DNA of 64,000 bases from Xylanibacter ruminicola. GTDB lineage: Bacteria; Bacteroidota; Bacteroidia; Bacteroidales; Bacteroidaceae. Shown here piece by piece: positions 32,432 through 42,029 of the stretch (position 1 is its first letter; every line of letters starts with the position of its first letter). The notes beneath the pieces are model-generated. The model was not told the DNA's origin. It made no database searches and was given only the letters and a program-made list of their open reading frames with translations. The stretch lies in contig SUYC01000006.1 of the NCBI GenBank assembly GCA_015060625.1, forward strand, positions 1-64,000. The letters run 5' to 3'. The translations under genes and the position numbers were made by a program.

Positions 32432-32490
32432 CAAAGATAGTATTTTTTTCTGTATAAATAGATATATATTAAGTTTTTTTGCTAACTTTG
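32432..32490. promoter_or_regulatory. Divergent promoters of tonB and porQ
   Basis: Minus-strand -7 box TATCTTTG (32432-32439) faces tonB. Plus-strand -7 box TAACTTTG (32483-32490) faces porQ, whose ATG at 32508 is preceded by AGGAG (32501-32505), the only clear Shine-Dalgarno-like site found in the window. Confidence 0.6.
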
Positions 32491-32507
32491 CGACCAAATT
32501 AGGAGAA

Positions 32508-33458
32508 ATGAACATCAGAAACGTCGTTATCACCATCCTACTCACGTTTTGTACCTGTACCACTATGGCACAGGAAAGCAAAACCGTGTACAATTTCCTG
32601 CGACTGCCCGTGAGTGCGCATGCTGCAGCATTGGGTGGAGAGAACATCACGCTGACCGACGACGATGCCACACAACTGTTTCATAATCCAGCCCTTATCA
32701 GTGGGGTTACCGACAAGACACTGAATCTGAATTACATGACGTATATGGAGGGGGCCAAAACAGTGAGTGCCTCGTTTGTACGTCTGACAGGCGAACGTGC
32801 CTCGTGGGGTGTATCAGCACAGTTGATGGACTACGGACACATCAAGCAAACCTCGGTTACAAACGAAGACCTGGGTGATTTCTCGGCACGAGATATTGCC
32901 ATCGGCGGTACGTTTGCCTATGAGCTTACACAACGTATCAGTGGCGGTATCACAGCCAAGTTCATTACTTCTACCATTGCCGGCTACAACTCCTTAGGTG
33001 TGGGCGTAGATTTAGGTTTGAACTATCTCGATGTGGATCATGGCTGGAGCCTCTCAGCTGTGGCTCGTAACTTAGGCGGACAAATAAAGGCTTACGACGA
33101 CGAGTTTGAGCGCATCCCTTTCGACCTACAGGTTGGTGCCAGTAAACGGCTGCAGAATTCGCCCCTCCGATTCCATGCCACCATGAGTCGGCTCACCGAC
33201 TGGAGTGAGGGTATCGGGCGCCACCTATCCGTAGGAGCCGATATCCTGTTAGGCGATAATATCTATCTGGCAGCCGGCTACAACTTCCGCAAAGCCAGCG
33301 AAATGAAGATTACCGATACCGAAGGTTCATCGGCCCATGGTGCCGGGCTCACCCTGGGTGCAGGTCTCTCGCTGCAACGCTTCAAGCTACATGTAGGCTG
33401 GGGCAAATATCATGTAAGCACATCATCGCTCATTATTAATATATCATACACATTATGA
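32508..33458 (+). CDS. porQ: Type IX secretion system protein PorQ
   Basis: 316 residues with a signal peptide (ending TMAQ), then [22 protein letters not shown], characteristic of the PorV/PorQ barrel family, and strand-rich sequence to the end. PorQ is an outer-membrane component of type IX secretion that helps anchor the PorZ/PorU attachment complex at the surface. Other T9SS genes are not in the window, but porQ next to cmk is a typical Bacteroidetes arrangement. It overlaps cmk by 4 bases (ATGA). Confidence 0.85.
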   Translation: MNIRNVVITILLTFCTCTTMAQESKTVYNFLRLPVSAHAAALGGENITLTDDDATQLFHNPALISGVTDKTLNLNYMTYMEGAKTVSASFVRLTGERASWGVSAQLMDYGHIKQTSVTNEDLGDFSARDIAIGGTFAYELTQRISGGITAKFITSTIAGYNSLGVGVDLGLNYLDVDHGWSLSAVARNLGGQIKAYDDEFERIPFDLQVGASKRLQNSPLRFHATMSRLTDWSEGIGRHLSVGADILLGDNIYLAAGYNFRKASEMKITDTEGSSAHGAGLTLGAGLSLQRFKLHVGWGKYHVSTSSLIINISYTL

Positions 33459-34147
33459 AGAAAATAACAATTGCAATCGATGGTCACAGTTCGTGCGGTA
33501 AAAGCACGATGGCCAAGGATCTGGCCCGCGAGGTGGGCTATGTATATGTAGATACAGGCGCCATGTATCGCAGCGTAACGCTCTACGCATTGCGCCACAA
33601 TCTGTTTAATGCCGATGGCAGCGTAAAGACTGCTGAGTTGGAGCAGCAGATGCCCCAGATACAGATTTCGTTCAAGTTCAATGCCGAGACCGGTCGTCCA
33701 GATACCTATCTGAATGGCGAGTGTGTAGAGAAGGAGATTCGCAGTCTGGAGGTAAGCAGTCACGTGAGTCCCATTGCAGCCGTAGGTTTTGTACGCACCG
33801 CCATGGTAGCCCAGCAGCAGCAGATGGGTAAGGACAAGGGTGTGGTGATGGACGGTCGCGATATTGGCACCACCGTATTCCCCGATGCCGAACTGAAGAT
33901 ATTTGTAACAGCCTCGGCCGAGGTACGTGCCCAGCGCCGTTTTGATGAATTGAAAGCCAAGGGCATGCCTGCCGATTTCGATGACATCCTGAAGAACGTA
34001 CAAGAGCGCGATTATATTGATTCGCATCGCGAGGTAAGTCCGCTGCGCAAGGCCGACGATGCCATAGAACTCGACAATAGTCACATGACCATTCCAGAAC
34101 AGAAACAGTGGTTGATGGACCGTTTTAAGGAAAAAATAGATCAATAA
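33455..34147 (+). CDS. cmk: Cytidylate kinase
   Basis: 230 residues. The P-loop [16 protein letters not shown] (about residues 9-24), [17 protein letters not shown] and [14 protein letters not shown] (about 130) identify a (d)CMP kinase, which makes (d)CDP from (d)CMP with ATP. It is cytosolic and normal in length. It starts in the ATGA overlap with porQ. Confidence 0.95.
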   Translation: MKKITIAIDGHSSCGKSTMAKDLAREVGYVYVDTGAMYRSVTLYALRHNLFNADGSVKTAELEQQMPQIQISFKFNAETGRPDTYLNGECVEKEIRSLEVSSHVSPIAAVGFVRTAMVAQQQQMGKDKGVVMDGRDIGTTVFPDAELKIFVTASAEVRAQRRFDELKAKGMPADFDDILKNVQERDYIDSHREVSPLRKADDAIELDNSHMTIPEQKQWLMDRFKEKIDQ

Positions 34148-34203
34148 TTGTTCTTTTTCTGCATTTTTCTCGTCATTTTTTCGCTTCTTTTGATTTTTTT
34201 GGC

Positions 34204-34211
34204 TATCTTTG
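34204..34211 (+). promoter_or_regulatory. -7 box of the FadL/OmpP1-like gene
   Basis: TATCTTTG, 30 bp before the ATG at 34241. Confidence 0.5.
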
Positions 34212-34240
34212 CAGCCAAATTTCATTAAGATCTTTAAAAA

Positions 34241-35629
34241 ATGACGAGAAAATTAATTGTTTCAGGCCTGCTGGCAATAGCCTCGACAGCCACTGTCCAC
34301 GCAGGTGGACTGATGACCAACACGAATTATCACATAGCATTCGACCGTATGTTTGCGCGCGGTGCTTCTACCGAAATCGACGCAGCCTACAGTAACCCCG
34401 CCGGATTGGCTTGGGGGCACGAGGGATTCCAGTTTTCATTGAACTTTCAAAAGCCATGGCAGAACCGTGACATCGAAACAACAGTACCAGGTTTCCTGGG
34501 TACAGGATTCCAACAGAAGTACAATGGTAAGGCTTCGGCCCCTATCGTACCTGCTCTGTTTGCTTCGTATAAAAAGGATCGCGTGGCCCTGTCGGCCATG
34601 ATTGGCATTGTAGGCAGCGGCGGTTTCGTAAAATATGCTGACGGCATTCCCATGTTTGAGGTGCCCCTCAAGGCCATGCTGGCACAGGCAGGTATGATGC
34701 CCAACGCGTACCGCTTCGACTCGGAGATGAAAGGAAAGCAGTACATCTATGGCGGACAGGTGAATCTGACCTACAAGGTAACCGACAATTTTGCAGCAGC
34801 CATCGGTGTGCGTGCCAACTATTACGATGGTTACAACCGCGGTCATGTAGTAGCCGACCTACCCAATTTCGCCTCATCATCTATCCCTACTGCACCCATC
34901 GATCTGATTAATCTGCAGCTCGACTGTATTCAGCGTGGTTGGGGATTTGCACCTATCGTGAGCTTTGACTACCACGAGGGCCCACTCACCATTGCCGCCC
35001 GATACGAGTTCCGCACCAAGATCTCAACCGAGAATGATACCAAAACACTTTCGGCTCGTATCAAGAACACCGACCCTGCCACAGCAGGCATCATGCCTTA
35101 TATCGAGGGTAACATGGCATTGGCACAGTTCGGCGATAAGGTAGCTGCCTATCAGGATGGTGCCGAGACCCGTTACGACATGCCATCGCTGTTTGTGGCA
35201 GCCGTAGGCTACGAGTTCACCGACAAGTTGCGCGCCACCTTGGAGTATCACTTCTTCGACGACAAGCACGCCAAGATGGCAGGCGACCGCCAGAAGAAGC
35301 TCACCCACGGCACACACGAAATCCTGGCCGGTGTAGAGTACGACATCAACAAGAAATTCACTGTTAGCTGCGGTGGACAGCGCACCGACTATGGTTTGGC
35401 CGACGGATATCAGCAGAACACCTCGTTTGCCTGCGACAGCTACTCAGTAGGTTTGGGTGGTGCCTGGAACATCAACGACAAGATGCGCCTCAACGTCAGC
35501 TACTTCTGCTCGCTCTACAGCGACTTCACCAAGAATCAGCAGCAGTATCAGGACCTGCCATACGCTGGTAGTGACACATACAGCCGCACCAACCATGTGA
35601 TTGGTGTAGGTTTGGATTATAAATTCTAA
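34241..35629 (+). CDS. OmpP1/FadL/TodX-family outer-membrane transporter
   Basis: 462 residues with a signal peptide (ending VHA), then GGLMTNTNYHIAF and an N-terminal hatch-like region containing YSNPAGLAW, the NPAG signature of the FadL family. A barrel follows that ends in DYKF. These porins pass hydrophobic molecules such as fatty acids or aromatics. The actual substrate is not evident. It has its own promoter and meets folK convergently, with 9 bases between. Confidence 0.85.
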   Translation: MTRKLIVSGLLAIASTATVHAGGLMTNTNYHIAFDRMFARGASTEIDAAYSNPAGLAWGHEGFQFSLNFQKPWQNRDIETTVPGFLGTGFQQKYNGKASAPIVPALFASYKKDRVALSAMIGIVGSGGFVKYADGIPMFEVPLKAMLAQAGMMPNAYRFDSEMKGKQYIYGGQVNLTYKVTDNFAAAIGVRANYYDGYNRGHVVADLPNFASSSIPTAPIDLINLQLDCIQRGWGFAPIVSFDYHEGPLTIAARYEFRTKISTENDTKTLSARIKNTDPATAGIMPYIEGNMALAQFGDKVAAYQDGAETRYDMPSLFVAAVGYEFTDKLRATLEYHFFDDKHAKMAGDRQKKLTHGTHEILAGVEYDINKKFTVSCGGQRTDYGLADGYQQNTSFACDSYSVGLGGAWNINDKMRLNVSYFCSLYSDFTKNQQQYQDLPYAGSDTYSRTNHVIGVGLDYKF

Positions 35630-35638
35630 ATACCAAAT

Positions 35639-36061
35639 TCAATCTCTTATTTCACCGAGCGGGATCATCACAAAATCGCGCTCAAGCATCAGAGGGTGGG
35701 GAATCTGCAAGTCGGGTTCATCCACCCTCAGTTCGTCATATAGCAGAATGTCTATATCTATCAGTCGGTCGGCATAATGACCACCTACCGACTTATGTGT
35801 ACGCCCCAGCTCACGCTCAATCTTCTGAGTAGCATGCAACACCTGACGGGGCGTTAGTGTGGTTTCGCAAAGCACAGCAGCATTCACAAAACGATGGTCA
35901 GACTCGAACCCCCAGGGCTCGGTCGAAATAAGAGAGGACTGGCGTACTACCAGTCCTACTCTTTCGCTGATAAGCGATATAGCGTTGCGGATATTCGCCT
36001 CCTTATCGCCAAGATTACTACCCAGCCCAAGGAATACCCGATGTAACTTTTCACTATTCAC
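35639..36061 (-). CDS. folK: 2-amino-4-hydroxy-6-hydroxymethyldihydropteridine diphosphokinase
   Basis: 140 residues: VFLGLGSNLGDKEANI at the start and GGHYADRLIDIDILLY (about residues 92-107), the HPPK signature with the metal-binding Asp pair. It transfers diphosphate to the pterin in folate synthesis. The start codon is GTG (36059-36061) taken from a heptamer repeat; the frame reads MNSEKLHRVFLG, so the first four codons are repeat-derived. It lies 17 bases after queA. Confidence 0.92.
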   Translation of the reverse strand: MNSEKLHRVFLGLGSNLGDKEANIRNAISLISERVGLVVRQSSLISTEPWGFESDHRFVNAAVLCETTLTPRQVLHATQKIERELGRTHKSVGGHYADRLIDIDILLYDELRVDEPDLQIPHPLMLERDFVMIPLGEIRD

Positions 36062-36080
36062 TGTTCACTTTTCACTCATT
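36047..36080 (-). repeat. Heptamer repeat at the queA stop / folK start
   Basis: On the minus strand the units GTGAAAA, GTGAACA, GTGAATA, GTGAAAA directly follow the queA TAA. The third unit provides the GTG start of folK. Confidence 0.75.
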
Positions 36081-37143
36081 AATCGTCCAGCATCAGCAGT
36101 GCATCACCGTAGCAGCCGAACTTATAACCCTCTTTCAGCGCACGCTGATAGCCCTCGTACAGCAGGTCGTAGCCTACAAACGAAGCCTCGGTCATCATCA
36201 TGGGTGATTCGGGGTGATAGAAATTACCAATCAGTGCATTACACAGTCCGAACTCGTAAGGAGGGAAGATAAACTTGTTGGTCCATCCCTCAAACTCCTT
36301 CAGCATACCATCGGTACCTACGGCACTCTCGGTAGCACGGGCGGTGCTCACACCTACGCAGCACACACGGTGCCCACTCTCCTTAGCCTTGTTCACAATC
36401 TCACAAGCCTCGGCAGAAACAAACATTTGCTCGCTCGACATCTTGTGTTTGGTCAGGTCTTCAACCTCGATAGCGTCAAAGTTGCCCAGACCGCAATGCA
36501 GTGTGATAAAGGCAAAGTTAATACCCTTAATCTCCATACGCTTCATCAGCTCGCGACTGAAGTGCAAGCCTGTGGCAGGAGCAGTAACAGCACCCTCGTT
36601 CTTAGCGTAGATTGTCTGGAAGTTGGTCATATCCTCCTCGTTTGCAGGGCGACGGTCGATAATATAACGTGGCAGTGGCGCCTCGCCCAAACTAAACAGC
36701 ATCTGCTTGAATTCATCGTGAGGACAGTCGTAGAGGAAACGCAATGTGCGACCACGGCTAGTGGTATTGTCGATCACCTCAGCCACCATCGGACCATCTT
36801 CCTCGAAAAAGAGTTTGTTGCCAATACGAATCTTACGGGCAGGCTCTACAAGCACATCCCACAAGCGCTGGTCGGCATTCAGCTCACGCAGCAAGAACAC
36901 CTCAATCTTGGCATCGGTCTTCTCCTTAGTACCATATAAACGGGCAGGGAACACCTTTGTATCGTTAAAGATGAAGGCATCGTCCTCGTCAAAGTAGTCG
37001 AGGATGTTACGGAAGTCGAGATCAGACTCGATTCGCTTACTTTTACGATGCAACACCATCAGTTTGCACTCGTCGCGATGATAAGGAGGCTCAAGTGCAA
37101 TCTGCTCTTCAGGTAACTTAAATTTAAACTGTGATAACTTCAT
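36079..37143 (-). CDS. queA: tRNA preQ1(34) S-adenosylmethionine ribosyltransferase-isomerase
   Basis: 354 residues, the usual QueA length. KLSQFKFKLPEEQIALEPPYHRD opens the protein, followed by FNDTKVFPARLYG and later TAPATGLHFSRELM, all characteristic. It moves the ribosyl part of SAM onto preQ1 in tRNA during queuosine synthesis. It is cytosolic. It is downstream of truB, separated by a 32-base gap made of octamer repeats. Confidence 0.95.
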   Translation of the reverse strand: MKLSQFKFKLPEEQIALEPPYHRDECKLMVLHRKSKRIESDLDFRNILDYFDEDDAFIFNDTKVFPARLYGTKEKTDAKIEVFLLRELNADQRLWDVLVEPARKIRIGNKLFFEEDGPMVAEVIDNTTSRGRTLRFLYDCPHDEFKQMLFSLGEAPLPRYIIDRRPANEEDMTNFQTIYAKNEGAVTAPATGLHFSRELMKRMEIKGINFAFITLHCGLGNFDAIEVEDLTKHKMSSEQMFVSAEACEIVNKAKESGHRVCCVGVSTARATESAVGTDGMLKEFEGWTNKFIFPPYEFGLCNALIGNFYHPESPMMMTEASFVGYDLLYEGYQRALKEGYKFGCYGDALLMLDD

Positions 37144-37192
37144 ATACTCTTTTAATCCTTCAATTTTTCAATCCTTCAATTCTTCAATTTTT
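37144..37192 (-). repeat. Octamer repeat at the truB stop / queA start
   Basis: On the minus strand TTGAAGAA, TTGAAGGA, TTGAAAAA, TTGAAGGA follow one another at exact 8-base spacing. The TGA stop of truB is in the first boundary, and the queA ATG lies 13 bases after the last unit. Confidence 0.7.
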
Positions 37193-37874
37193 CTTCAAGC
37201 CATTCGGGGAACTCGTCAAACGTCAGACAGTCCTCCAGTCGTACATCACCTACGCGGGTACGGCACAAGGCTGTGAGATGAGCGCCGCTGCCCAATGCCT
37301 CGCCAATGTCGCGGGCCAGAGAGCGGATATAGGTGCCCTTACCACAACCCACACGAATCTGCAACTGCATCTTCTCGGGATCGAAATCCATGATTTCAAT
37401 CTCATCGATATGCACAGGTTTCTCGGCCAACTGGTGGTCGCTACCCTGGCGCGCTAATTCGTAGGCGCGGTCGCCACCAACTTTACAGGCAGAAAACAGC
37501 GGTGGACGCTGCATGATGTCACCCACAAACTGGGGCAGTGTCTGCTCAATCAGATCACGGGTAATATGCGCTGTCGGGTAGGTCTGATCCACTTCGTGCT
37601 CCAAATCGTAGCTAGGCGTGGTGGCCCCCAACTGCAGGGTGGCAGTATATTCCTTAGAGTGCTGCTGCAGGGCCTCAATCTGCTTGGTGGCCTTACCCGT
37701 GCACAGCACCAACACACCTGTTGCCAGAGGATCTAAGGTGCCGGCATGGCCCATTTTCACACGCTTCACATGCAGTCGTTTGCTCAGCACATAACGGATA
37801 TGCGCCAACGCCCCGAAACTACTCATCCGATAGGGCTTGTTGATATAGATATATGCGCCTTCCTGAAAATTCAT
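37176..37874 (-). CDS. truB: tRNA pseudouridine(55) synthase
   Basis: 232 residues. [14 protein letters not shown] holds the catalytic Asp at residue 48 when the start is 37874 ([16 protein letters not shown]), the same number as in E. coli TruB, which supports that start. The C-terminal TLEG-like region is short. It makes pseudouridine 55 in tRNA. The ATG overlaps the uppP stop (ATGA). The longer frame from 37919 is uppP sequence out of frame. Confidence 0.93.
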   Translation of the reverse strand: MNFQEGAYIYINKPYRMSSFGALAHIRYVLSKRLHVKRVKMGHAGTLDPLATGVLVLCTGKATKQIEALQQHSKEYTATLQLGATTPSYDLEHEVDQTYPTAHITRDLIEQTLPQFVGDIMQRPPLFSACKVGGDRAYELARQGSDHQLAEKPVHIDEIEIMDFDPEKMQLQIRVGCGKGTYIRSLARDIGEALGSGAHLTALCRTRVGDVRLEDCLTFDEFPEWLEEKLKN

Positions 37875-38674
37875 CGGGTGAGTTGATAAATGAGCACTGA
37901 GGCACCAACAATGGCGCAATAAATTCCAAAATAAACAAGCTTACCCTTCTTAACCATGTTAATCATCAGCTTGCAGGCGAAGCATCCCGACAGGAATGCT
38001 GCCACGAAACCAATAACCATGGGGAAGAAACCGATGCTATCGTTTACCACCTCGTCGCCCTTCATGGCTTTCAGTACATCGAGCAATGCTTCACCTAAGA
38101 TAGGTGGGATGACCATCAGGAATGAGAACTGAGCCAGTTTCTCTTTCTTATCACCCAGCATCAAACCCGTAGCGATGGTTGAACCCGAACGCGACAGTCC
38201 TGGCAGCACAGCACATGCCTGAGCCAAACCGATAACAAAAGCATCCCACAACGAGATATGCTCTTTGACACGGGGCTTGGCATAGTACGAGAAGATCAGC
38301 AGCACAGAAGTGACAAGCAGCATCACGCCCACAATCAGCAAGCCAGCGCCGAAAGCCTCCTCTACCTTATCCTTAAAAAACAAGCCAACGATACCAACAG
38401 GAATCATCGACACCAGAATATTCAAGGCATATTTTGTCTCGTCGTTCATCTCAAACTTAAACAGACCTTTCAGTATCCAGTCGATTTCCTTCCACAGCAC
38501 TACCAGCGTACTTAGCACAGTAGCCACATGTACAGCGACAGTAAACTGCAGGTTGTCGGCACCATCGATGCCAAAAAAGTTCGAGATGATAGTCAGGTGT
38601 CCACTCGAACTAACAGGCAGATACTCTGTGAGTCCCTGCACTAAACCAAGAATCAATGCTTGAATCCAATCCAT
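37871..38674 (-). CDS. uppP: Undecaprenyl-diphosphatase
   Basis: 267 residues, membrane-spanning. The catalytic region [14 protein letters not shown] (about 14-27) and the second motif [15 protein letters not shown] (about 160-175) are both present. It recycles undecaprenyl diphosphate to the monophosphate for cell-wall and glycan synthesis, and confers bacitracin tolerance in the family. It follows the DUF3098 gene after 3 bases. Confidence 0.94.
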   Translation of the reverse strand: MDWIQALILGLVQGLTEYLPVSSSGHLTIISNFFGIDGADNLQFTVAVHVATVLSTLVVLWKEIDWILKGLFKFEMNDETKYALNILVSMIPVGIVGLFFKDKVEEAFGAGLLIVGVMLLVTSVLLIFSYYAKPRVKEHISLWDAFVIGLAQACAVLPGLSRSGSTIATGLMLGDKKEKLAQFSFLMVIPPILGEALLDVLKAMKGDEVVNDSIGFFPMVIGFVAAFLSGCFACKLMINMVKKGKLVYFGIYCAIVGASVLIYQLTR

Positions 38675-38677
38675 TTT

Positions 38678-38911
38678 TTATTCCTCCAAATCTTTAGGTT
38701 TACGAACTACGGCATAAATCATCGACACGAAACCGAACAAACATATCACGGGTGCCACCTTGGTACGGCGCACACTAAAGATATCGGGTTCGAATGCGGT
38801 ATCGGTAGAATTAGGACCTACCATCAGCAAGAAGCCTATCACGACGATGGCCATGCCGATTGCCAACAAGATAAAGTTGGTCTTATCGAATGCAAAATTC
38901 TTCTTATCCAT
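38678..38911 (-). CDS. DUF3098 small membrane protein
   Basis: 77 residues with two hydrophobic helices (about 12-33 and 50-68). The middle segment GPNSTDTAFEPDIFSVRRTKVAP matches the DUF3098 pattern of Bacteroidetes. Function unknown. Its constant place between ftsX and uppP suggests a link to cell-envelope synthesis, but only by position. Confidence 0.85.
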   Translation of the reverse strand: MDKKNFAFDKTNFILLAIGMAIVVIGFLLMVGPNSTDTAFEPDIFSVRRTKVAPVICLFGFVSMIYAVVRKPKDLEE

Positions 38912-38945
38912 ATTTCAATTTTTACATTTTCTAATTCTTACATTT
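38912..38945 (-). repeat. Octamer repeat between ftsX and the DUF3098 gene
   Basis: On the minus strand AAATGTAA, GAATTAGA, AAATGTAA, AAATTGAA fill the gap from the ftsX TAA to the next ATG. Confidence 0.6.
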
Positions 38946-39824
38946 TTAAATCTTGTACAGTTCTCCTGCCGACATACGCAGGAACTTGTTGACCGAGATA
39001 TACGAGCAAGCTGCGGTAATAATAATACCGAACAGCAGCACAGCCACCCCCGTAATGGTGAGTTCGCGCCAGGTAATAATGCTGATAATGTTAGGCTCAT
39101 AGTAGTAGAGCGCATACACGCAGCCCCCCAGTACAGCAATAGCTATCAGGGCAGCAATCACACCCACCAGCAGTGCCTGTTTCATAAACGGCTTACGGAT
39201 AAAGCCCCACGAGGCACCCACCAGTTTCATCGTATGGATAATGAAACGGCGCGAGTAAACGCTCAGGCGCACGGTGTTGTTAATCAGCGAGAACGACACA
39301 AACGTCAGCAGCACGGCCAGCGCCAGGAGCACCAGATTAACCTTAGTGAGATTGCGGTTCACGCTGTCCATCAGGTCAACCTGATAAGCCACATCCGTAA
39401 TCTTTGGATTTTTCTGTAACTCGCGGGCAATCCACTTGAGCGAATCGCGGTTGGCATAATCAGAATGCAACTGCAACTCAAGCGTGGCTGGGAACGGGTT
39501 AACGCCTAAGAACTCCGAAGGGTCGGAGCCCATAGCCTCGCTCTGTTCCTTCAGAGCCTGCTCTTTACTAATGTAGTCGATGTTACGCGAATAAGGACGA
39601 TGATACAGGTCGCGACACAACAGTTTTGCGCCGTTCACCGATACATCATCGCTCAGCATCACCGTCACTGTGAGGTTCTCCTTCACCCATTGTGACAGAT
39701 TACGAGAGGTCTGGACTGAAAATACCACCAGTCCAAGCAAAACCAGAACCATCGCTGTACTAATGCAAAGTGTTACCAACTGCACACCACGACGGTTGCC
39801 AGCATCTTTTTTTCGTTTTTTCAT
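38946..39824 (-). CDS. ftsX: Cell-division permease FtsX
   Basis: 292 residues: a basic cytoplasmic start (MKKRKKDAGNRRG), one helix, a periplasmic domain, then three helices including the FtsX-type end. With FtsE it controls peptidoglycan hydrolases at the septum. ftsE is not in the window. The start at 39824 is chosen because the -7 box (39858-39865) overlaps the only upstream in-frame ATG (39860). Confidence 0.9.
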   Translation of the reverse strand: MKKRKKDAGNRRGVQLVTLCISTAMVLVLLGLVVFSVQTSRNLSQWVKENLTVTVMLSDDVSVNGAKLLCRDLYHRPYSRNIDYISKEQALKEQSEAMGSDPSEFLGVNPFPATLELQLHSDYANRDSLKWIARELQKNPKITDVAYQVDLMDSVNRNLTKVNLVLLALAVLLTFVSFSLINNTVRLSVYSRRFIIHTMKLVGASWGFIRKPFMKQALLVGVIAALIAIAVLGGCVYALYYYEPNIISIITWRELTITGVAVLLFGIIITAACSYISVNKFLRMSAGELYKI

Positions 39825-39857
39825 TAATTTACGTACGTAAAAATTCGAATTCGGCTG

Positions 39858-39905
39858 CAAAGATACTATTTTTTTTCTTTATCACAAAAAAAAAGTGTAA
39901 TTTTG
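39858..39905. promoter_or_regulatory. Divergent promoters of ftsX and the radical SAM gene
   Basis: Minus-strand -7 box TATCTTTG (39858-39865) serves ftsX. Plus-strand -7 box TAATTTTG (39898-39905) ends only 8 bases before the radical SAM ATG at 39914. Confidence 0.55.
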
Positions 39906-39913
39906 CACCCGTT

Positions 39914-40690
39914 ATGAGTACAATTATCTATCCATCGCCCATTTTTGGGCCTGTTCACAGTCGCCGACTGGGCATTTCGCTCGGTATCAACCTGTTGCCA
40001 GCCGACGGTAAGGTATGCAGTTTCGACTGCATTTATTGCGAGTGTGGTTTCAACGAGGACCATCGCCCCACCCTGCCCATGCCAACACGCCAGGAGGTGG
40101 TCGAGAAACTCGAGGCCAAGTTGCAACAGATGGTGACCGACGGCCAGTTGCCTGATGTGCTGACCTTTGCCGGTAATGGCGAGCCCACCTGTCATCCGCA
40201 TTTTGCCGAGATTATCGATGATGTCATCCGCCTGCGCAATCAGTATTGTCCCCAGGCCAAGGTGTCGGTACTCAGCAACTCAACCATGATTCACAGCCAG
40301 CAGGTGCACGACGCCCTGATGAAGGTGGACAACAATATTCTAAAACTCGATACCGTTGATCCTTTATATATTAATAAGGTAGATCATCCCAACGGCACCT
40401 ACGATGTAGCCCAGATTATCGACCGTTTGAAAGCCTTCAACGGTCATGTGATTATCCAGACGATGTTTATGCGCGGCCAGTGCCAAGGCGAGAGTGTGGA
40501 TAACACCGGCGAGGAATACGTAGCCCCCTGGTTAGAAGCCGTTAAAGCCATCAAGCCCCAGCAGGTAATGATCTACACCATCGACCGCGAAACACCCGCC
40601 CAAGGTTTAGAGAAAGCCACCCACGAGCAACTCGACCAGATCCGCGACCGCGTCATCGCCGCCGGCATCCCCTGCACCGCGTCGTATTAA
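39914..40690 (+). CDS. Radical SAM protein
   Basis: 258 residues. The [4Fe-4S] Cys residues are 35, 39 and 42 in KVCSFDCIYCECGF. A SAM-binding GNGEPTCHP follows (about residue 96). The N-terminus IIYPSPIFGPVHSRRLGISLGI is typical of the YgeQ/MJ0683-like group. The reaction is unknown. The ATG at 39914 comes so soon after the promoter that the mRNA may have almost no leader. The gene stands alone between ftsX and the mannan locus. Confidence 0.85.
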   Translation: MSTIIYPSPIFGPVHSRRLGISLGINLLPADGKVCSFDCIYCECGFNEDHRPTLPMPTRQEVVEKLEAKLQQMVTDGQLPDVLTFAGNGEPTCHPHFAEIIDDVIRLRNQYCPQAKVSVLSNSTMIHSQQVHDALMKVDNNILKLDTVDPLYINKVDHPNGTYDVAQIIDRLKAFNGHVIIQTMFMRGQCQGESVDNTGEEYVAPWLEAVKAIKPQQVMIYTIDRETPAQGLEKATHEQLDQIRDRVIAAGIPCTASY

Positions 40691-40831
40691 ACATATAGAC
40701 ACTTATTCATGTTCCAATGGTTTAACGCTGATATTTCCAATACAGTCATTACAACAAGCGATTAAGAGTGACATTCTATCACGTGGGTATATTTTTAAAT
40801 GATTCAAATTATTTTATACCCGAACTGATAT

Positions 40832-40872
40832 AAAAATAAGAGGATGTGCAAAAGAAATAGGCACATCCTCTT
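40832..40872 (-). terminator. Terminator of the mannan locus transcript
   Basis: AAGAGGATGTGC (40838-40849) pairs exactly with GCACATCCTCTT (40861-40872). On the minus strand the hairpin is followed by TTATTTTTAT. It lies 7 bp after the stop of the first GH26 gene. Confidence 0.85.
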
Positions 40873-40878
40873 AATTGT

Positions 40879-42015
40879 TTACTCAACGATGATTCCGGTA
40901 ACGGGAGAATACATATCAGGCAAATCGCGACTAAAATAGGTACGTTTATCGCAATAGAATGCCTTGAAATCCTGTTCAGAGGGATGTCCTGGAAAAACAG
41001 AGAAGAAATGAGTATCCTTCTCGTTCTTTCCTACATACTTATTTCGCCAGAAGGTTATGAAACTTATATGCACACCCGATGCTGTAGCAGGCTGTAAAAT
41101 CTGGTCGGTCCAATAGCGAGGATTAGAAAAAGCTTCGAGACCGGTCTCGGTAACTGCACAGGGTTTCTGTTTCTTGGCTGACACAGCAGATAAACTCTTC
41201 AAACTGATATAGAAATCGATGGGATTCTCCTGCTCATAGAAATCATAACCAATCATATCGACATAATCGTCGCCAGGCCACCAATAAGTAAAGCGTTCCT
41301 CACCATCAGCACCTCCCGACTGAGGCGAGATGATATAGATAAACTGGTGGACACCACCCCGCATCAGATAAGCCACGGTGTACCTCCAAAGGTTTACGAA
41401 CTCAGACTCGGTTGCACAGCCACGGCCCCACCAGTTCCAGGTTTGTGTATGCTCGTGGAATGGACGAAAGATAATGGGGATTGGATGTCCGTTATCGTCC
41501 TTTAAATCCTTTACGAAGCTAATCAAACGATCTAACCATGTGTTAAACTTGGCCTGAGTATTGCTACCATTTTTCAGGATACCAGCCACAACAGCACGGC
41601 TCGAGTTGTCCCACGAATCACCACCGGTTAAAGGGTTATTAAGATGGCAACAAGCGGTAATCACCTCGCCACGGCGACGCGCTGCCAGAATGTTCTGCTT
41701 TGATTGCGCCACCCAATCGCTTTGGGGATTAAATCTATCATCCATCATACTGGCAAAGTCGAGACTATACACGGCAGGATAATCACCACACACGTCTTTC
41801 GTATCTGATTTTCCCTTAACGCCCTGCCAATGGCGACCATAGTTCAAATCATCGTGGTGACCGAACATAAAGCCTCGCTGCTGGATAGCCCATAAATTGG
41901 CATAGAGTGCTTTTGTCTCAGCTGTTGCATCTGGATCTACCATTTTCAGGGTAGTATGAGCCCCTATGTTAGTATAGCTACATACTAACATTATCAATAT
42001 ATAAAACTTGTTCAT
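40879..42015 (-). CDS. GH26 beta-mannanase, secreted
   Basis: 378 residues with a signal peptide but no lipobox Cys. The GH26 landmarks are FMFGHHDD near the start, the acid/base Glu in FRPFHEHTQTWNWWG (about 188) and the nucleophile Glu in VTETGLEAF (about 290). It cleaves internal beta-1,4-mannosyl bonds or releases mannobiose. It is about half identical by eye to the lipoprotein GH26 two genes upstream. Because it lacks lipidation it probably acts in the periplasm. It is the last gene of the operon, followed by a strong terminator. Confidence 0.88.
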   Translation of the reverse strand: MNKFYILIMLVCSYTNIGAHTTLKMVDPDATAETKALYANLWAIQQRGFMFGHHDDLNYGRHWQGVKGKSDTKDVCGDYPAVYSLDFASMMDDRFNPQSDWVAQSKQNILAARRRGEVITACCHLNNPLTGGDSWDNSSRAVVAGILKNGSNTQAKFNTWLDRLISFVKDLKDDNGHPIPIIFRPFHEHTQTWNWWGRGCATESEFVNLWRYTVAYLMRGGVHQFIYIISPQSGGADGEERFTYWWPGDDYVDMIGYDFYEQENPIDFYISLKSLSAVSAKKQKPCAVTETGLEAFSNPRYWTDQILQPATASGVHISFITFWRNKYVGKNEKDTHFFSVFPGHPSEQDFKAFYCDKRTYFSRDLPDMYSPVTGIIVE

Positions 42016-42029
42016 TTTTACGTTGTTAT

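Noticed and set aside
40691..40830. Small gene between the radical SAM gene and the mannan terminator
   Set aside because: No open frame, promoter box or structured element was recognised in this A/T-rich 140-base stretch.
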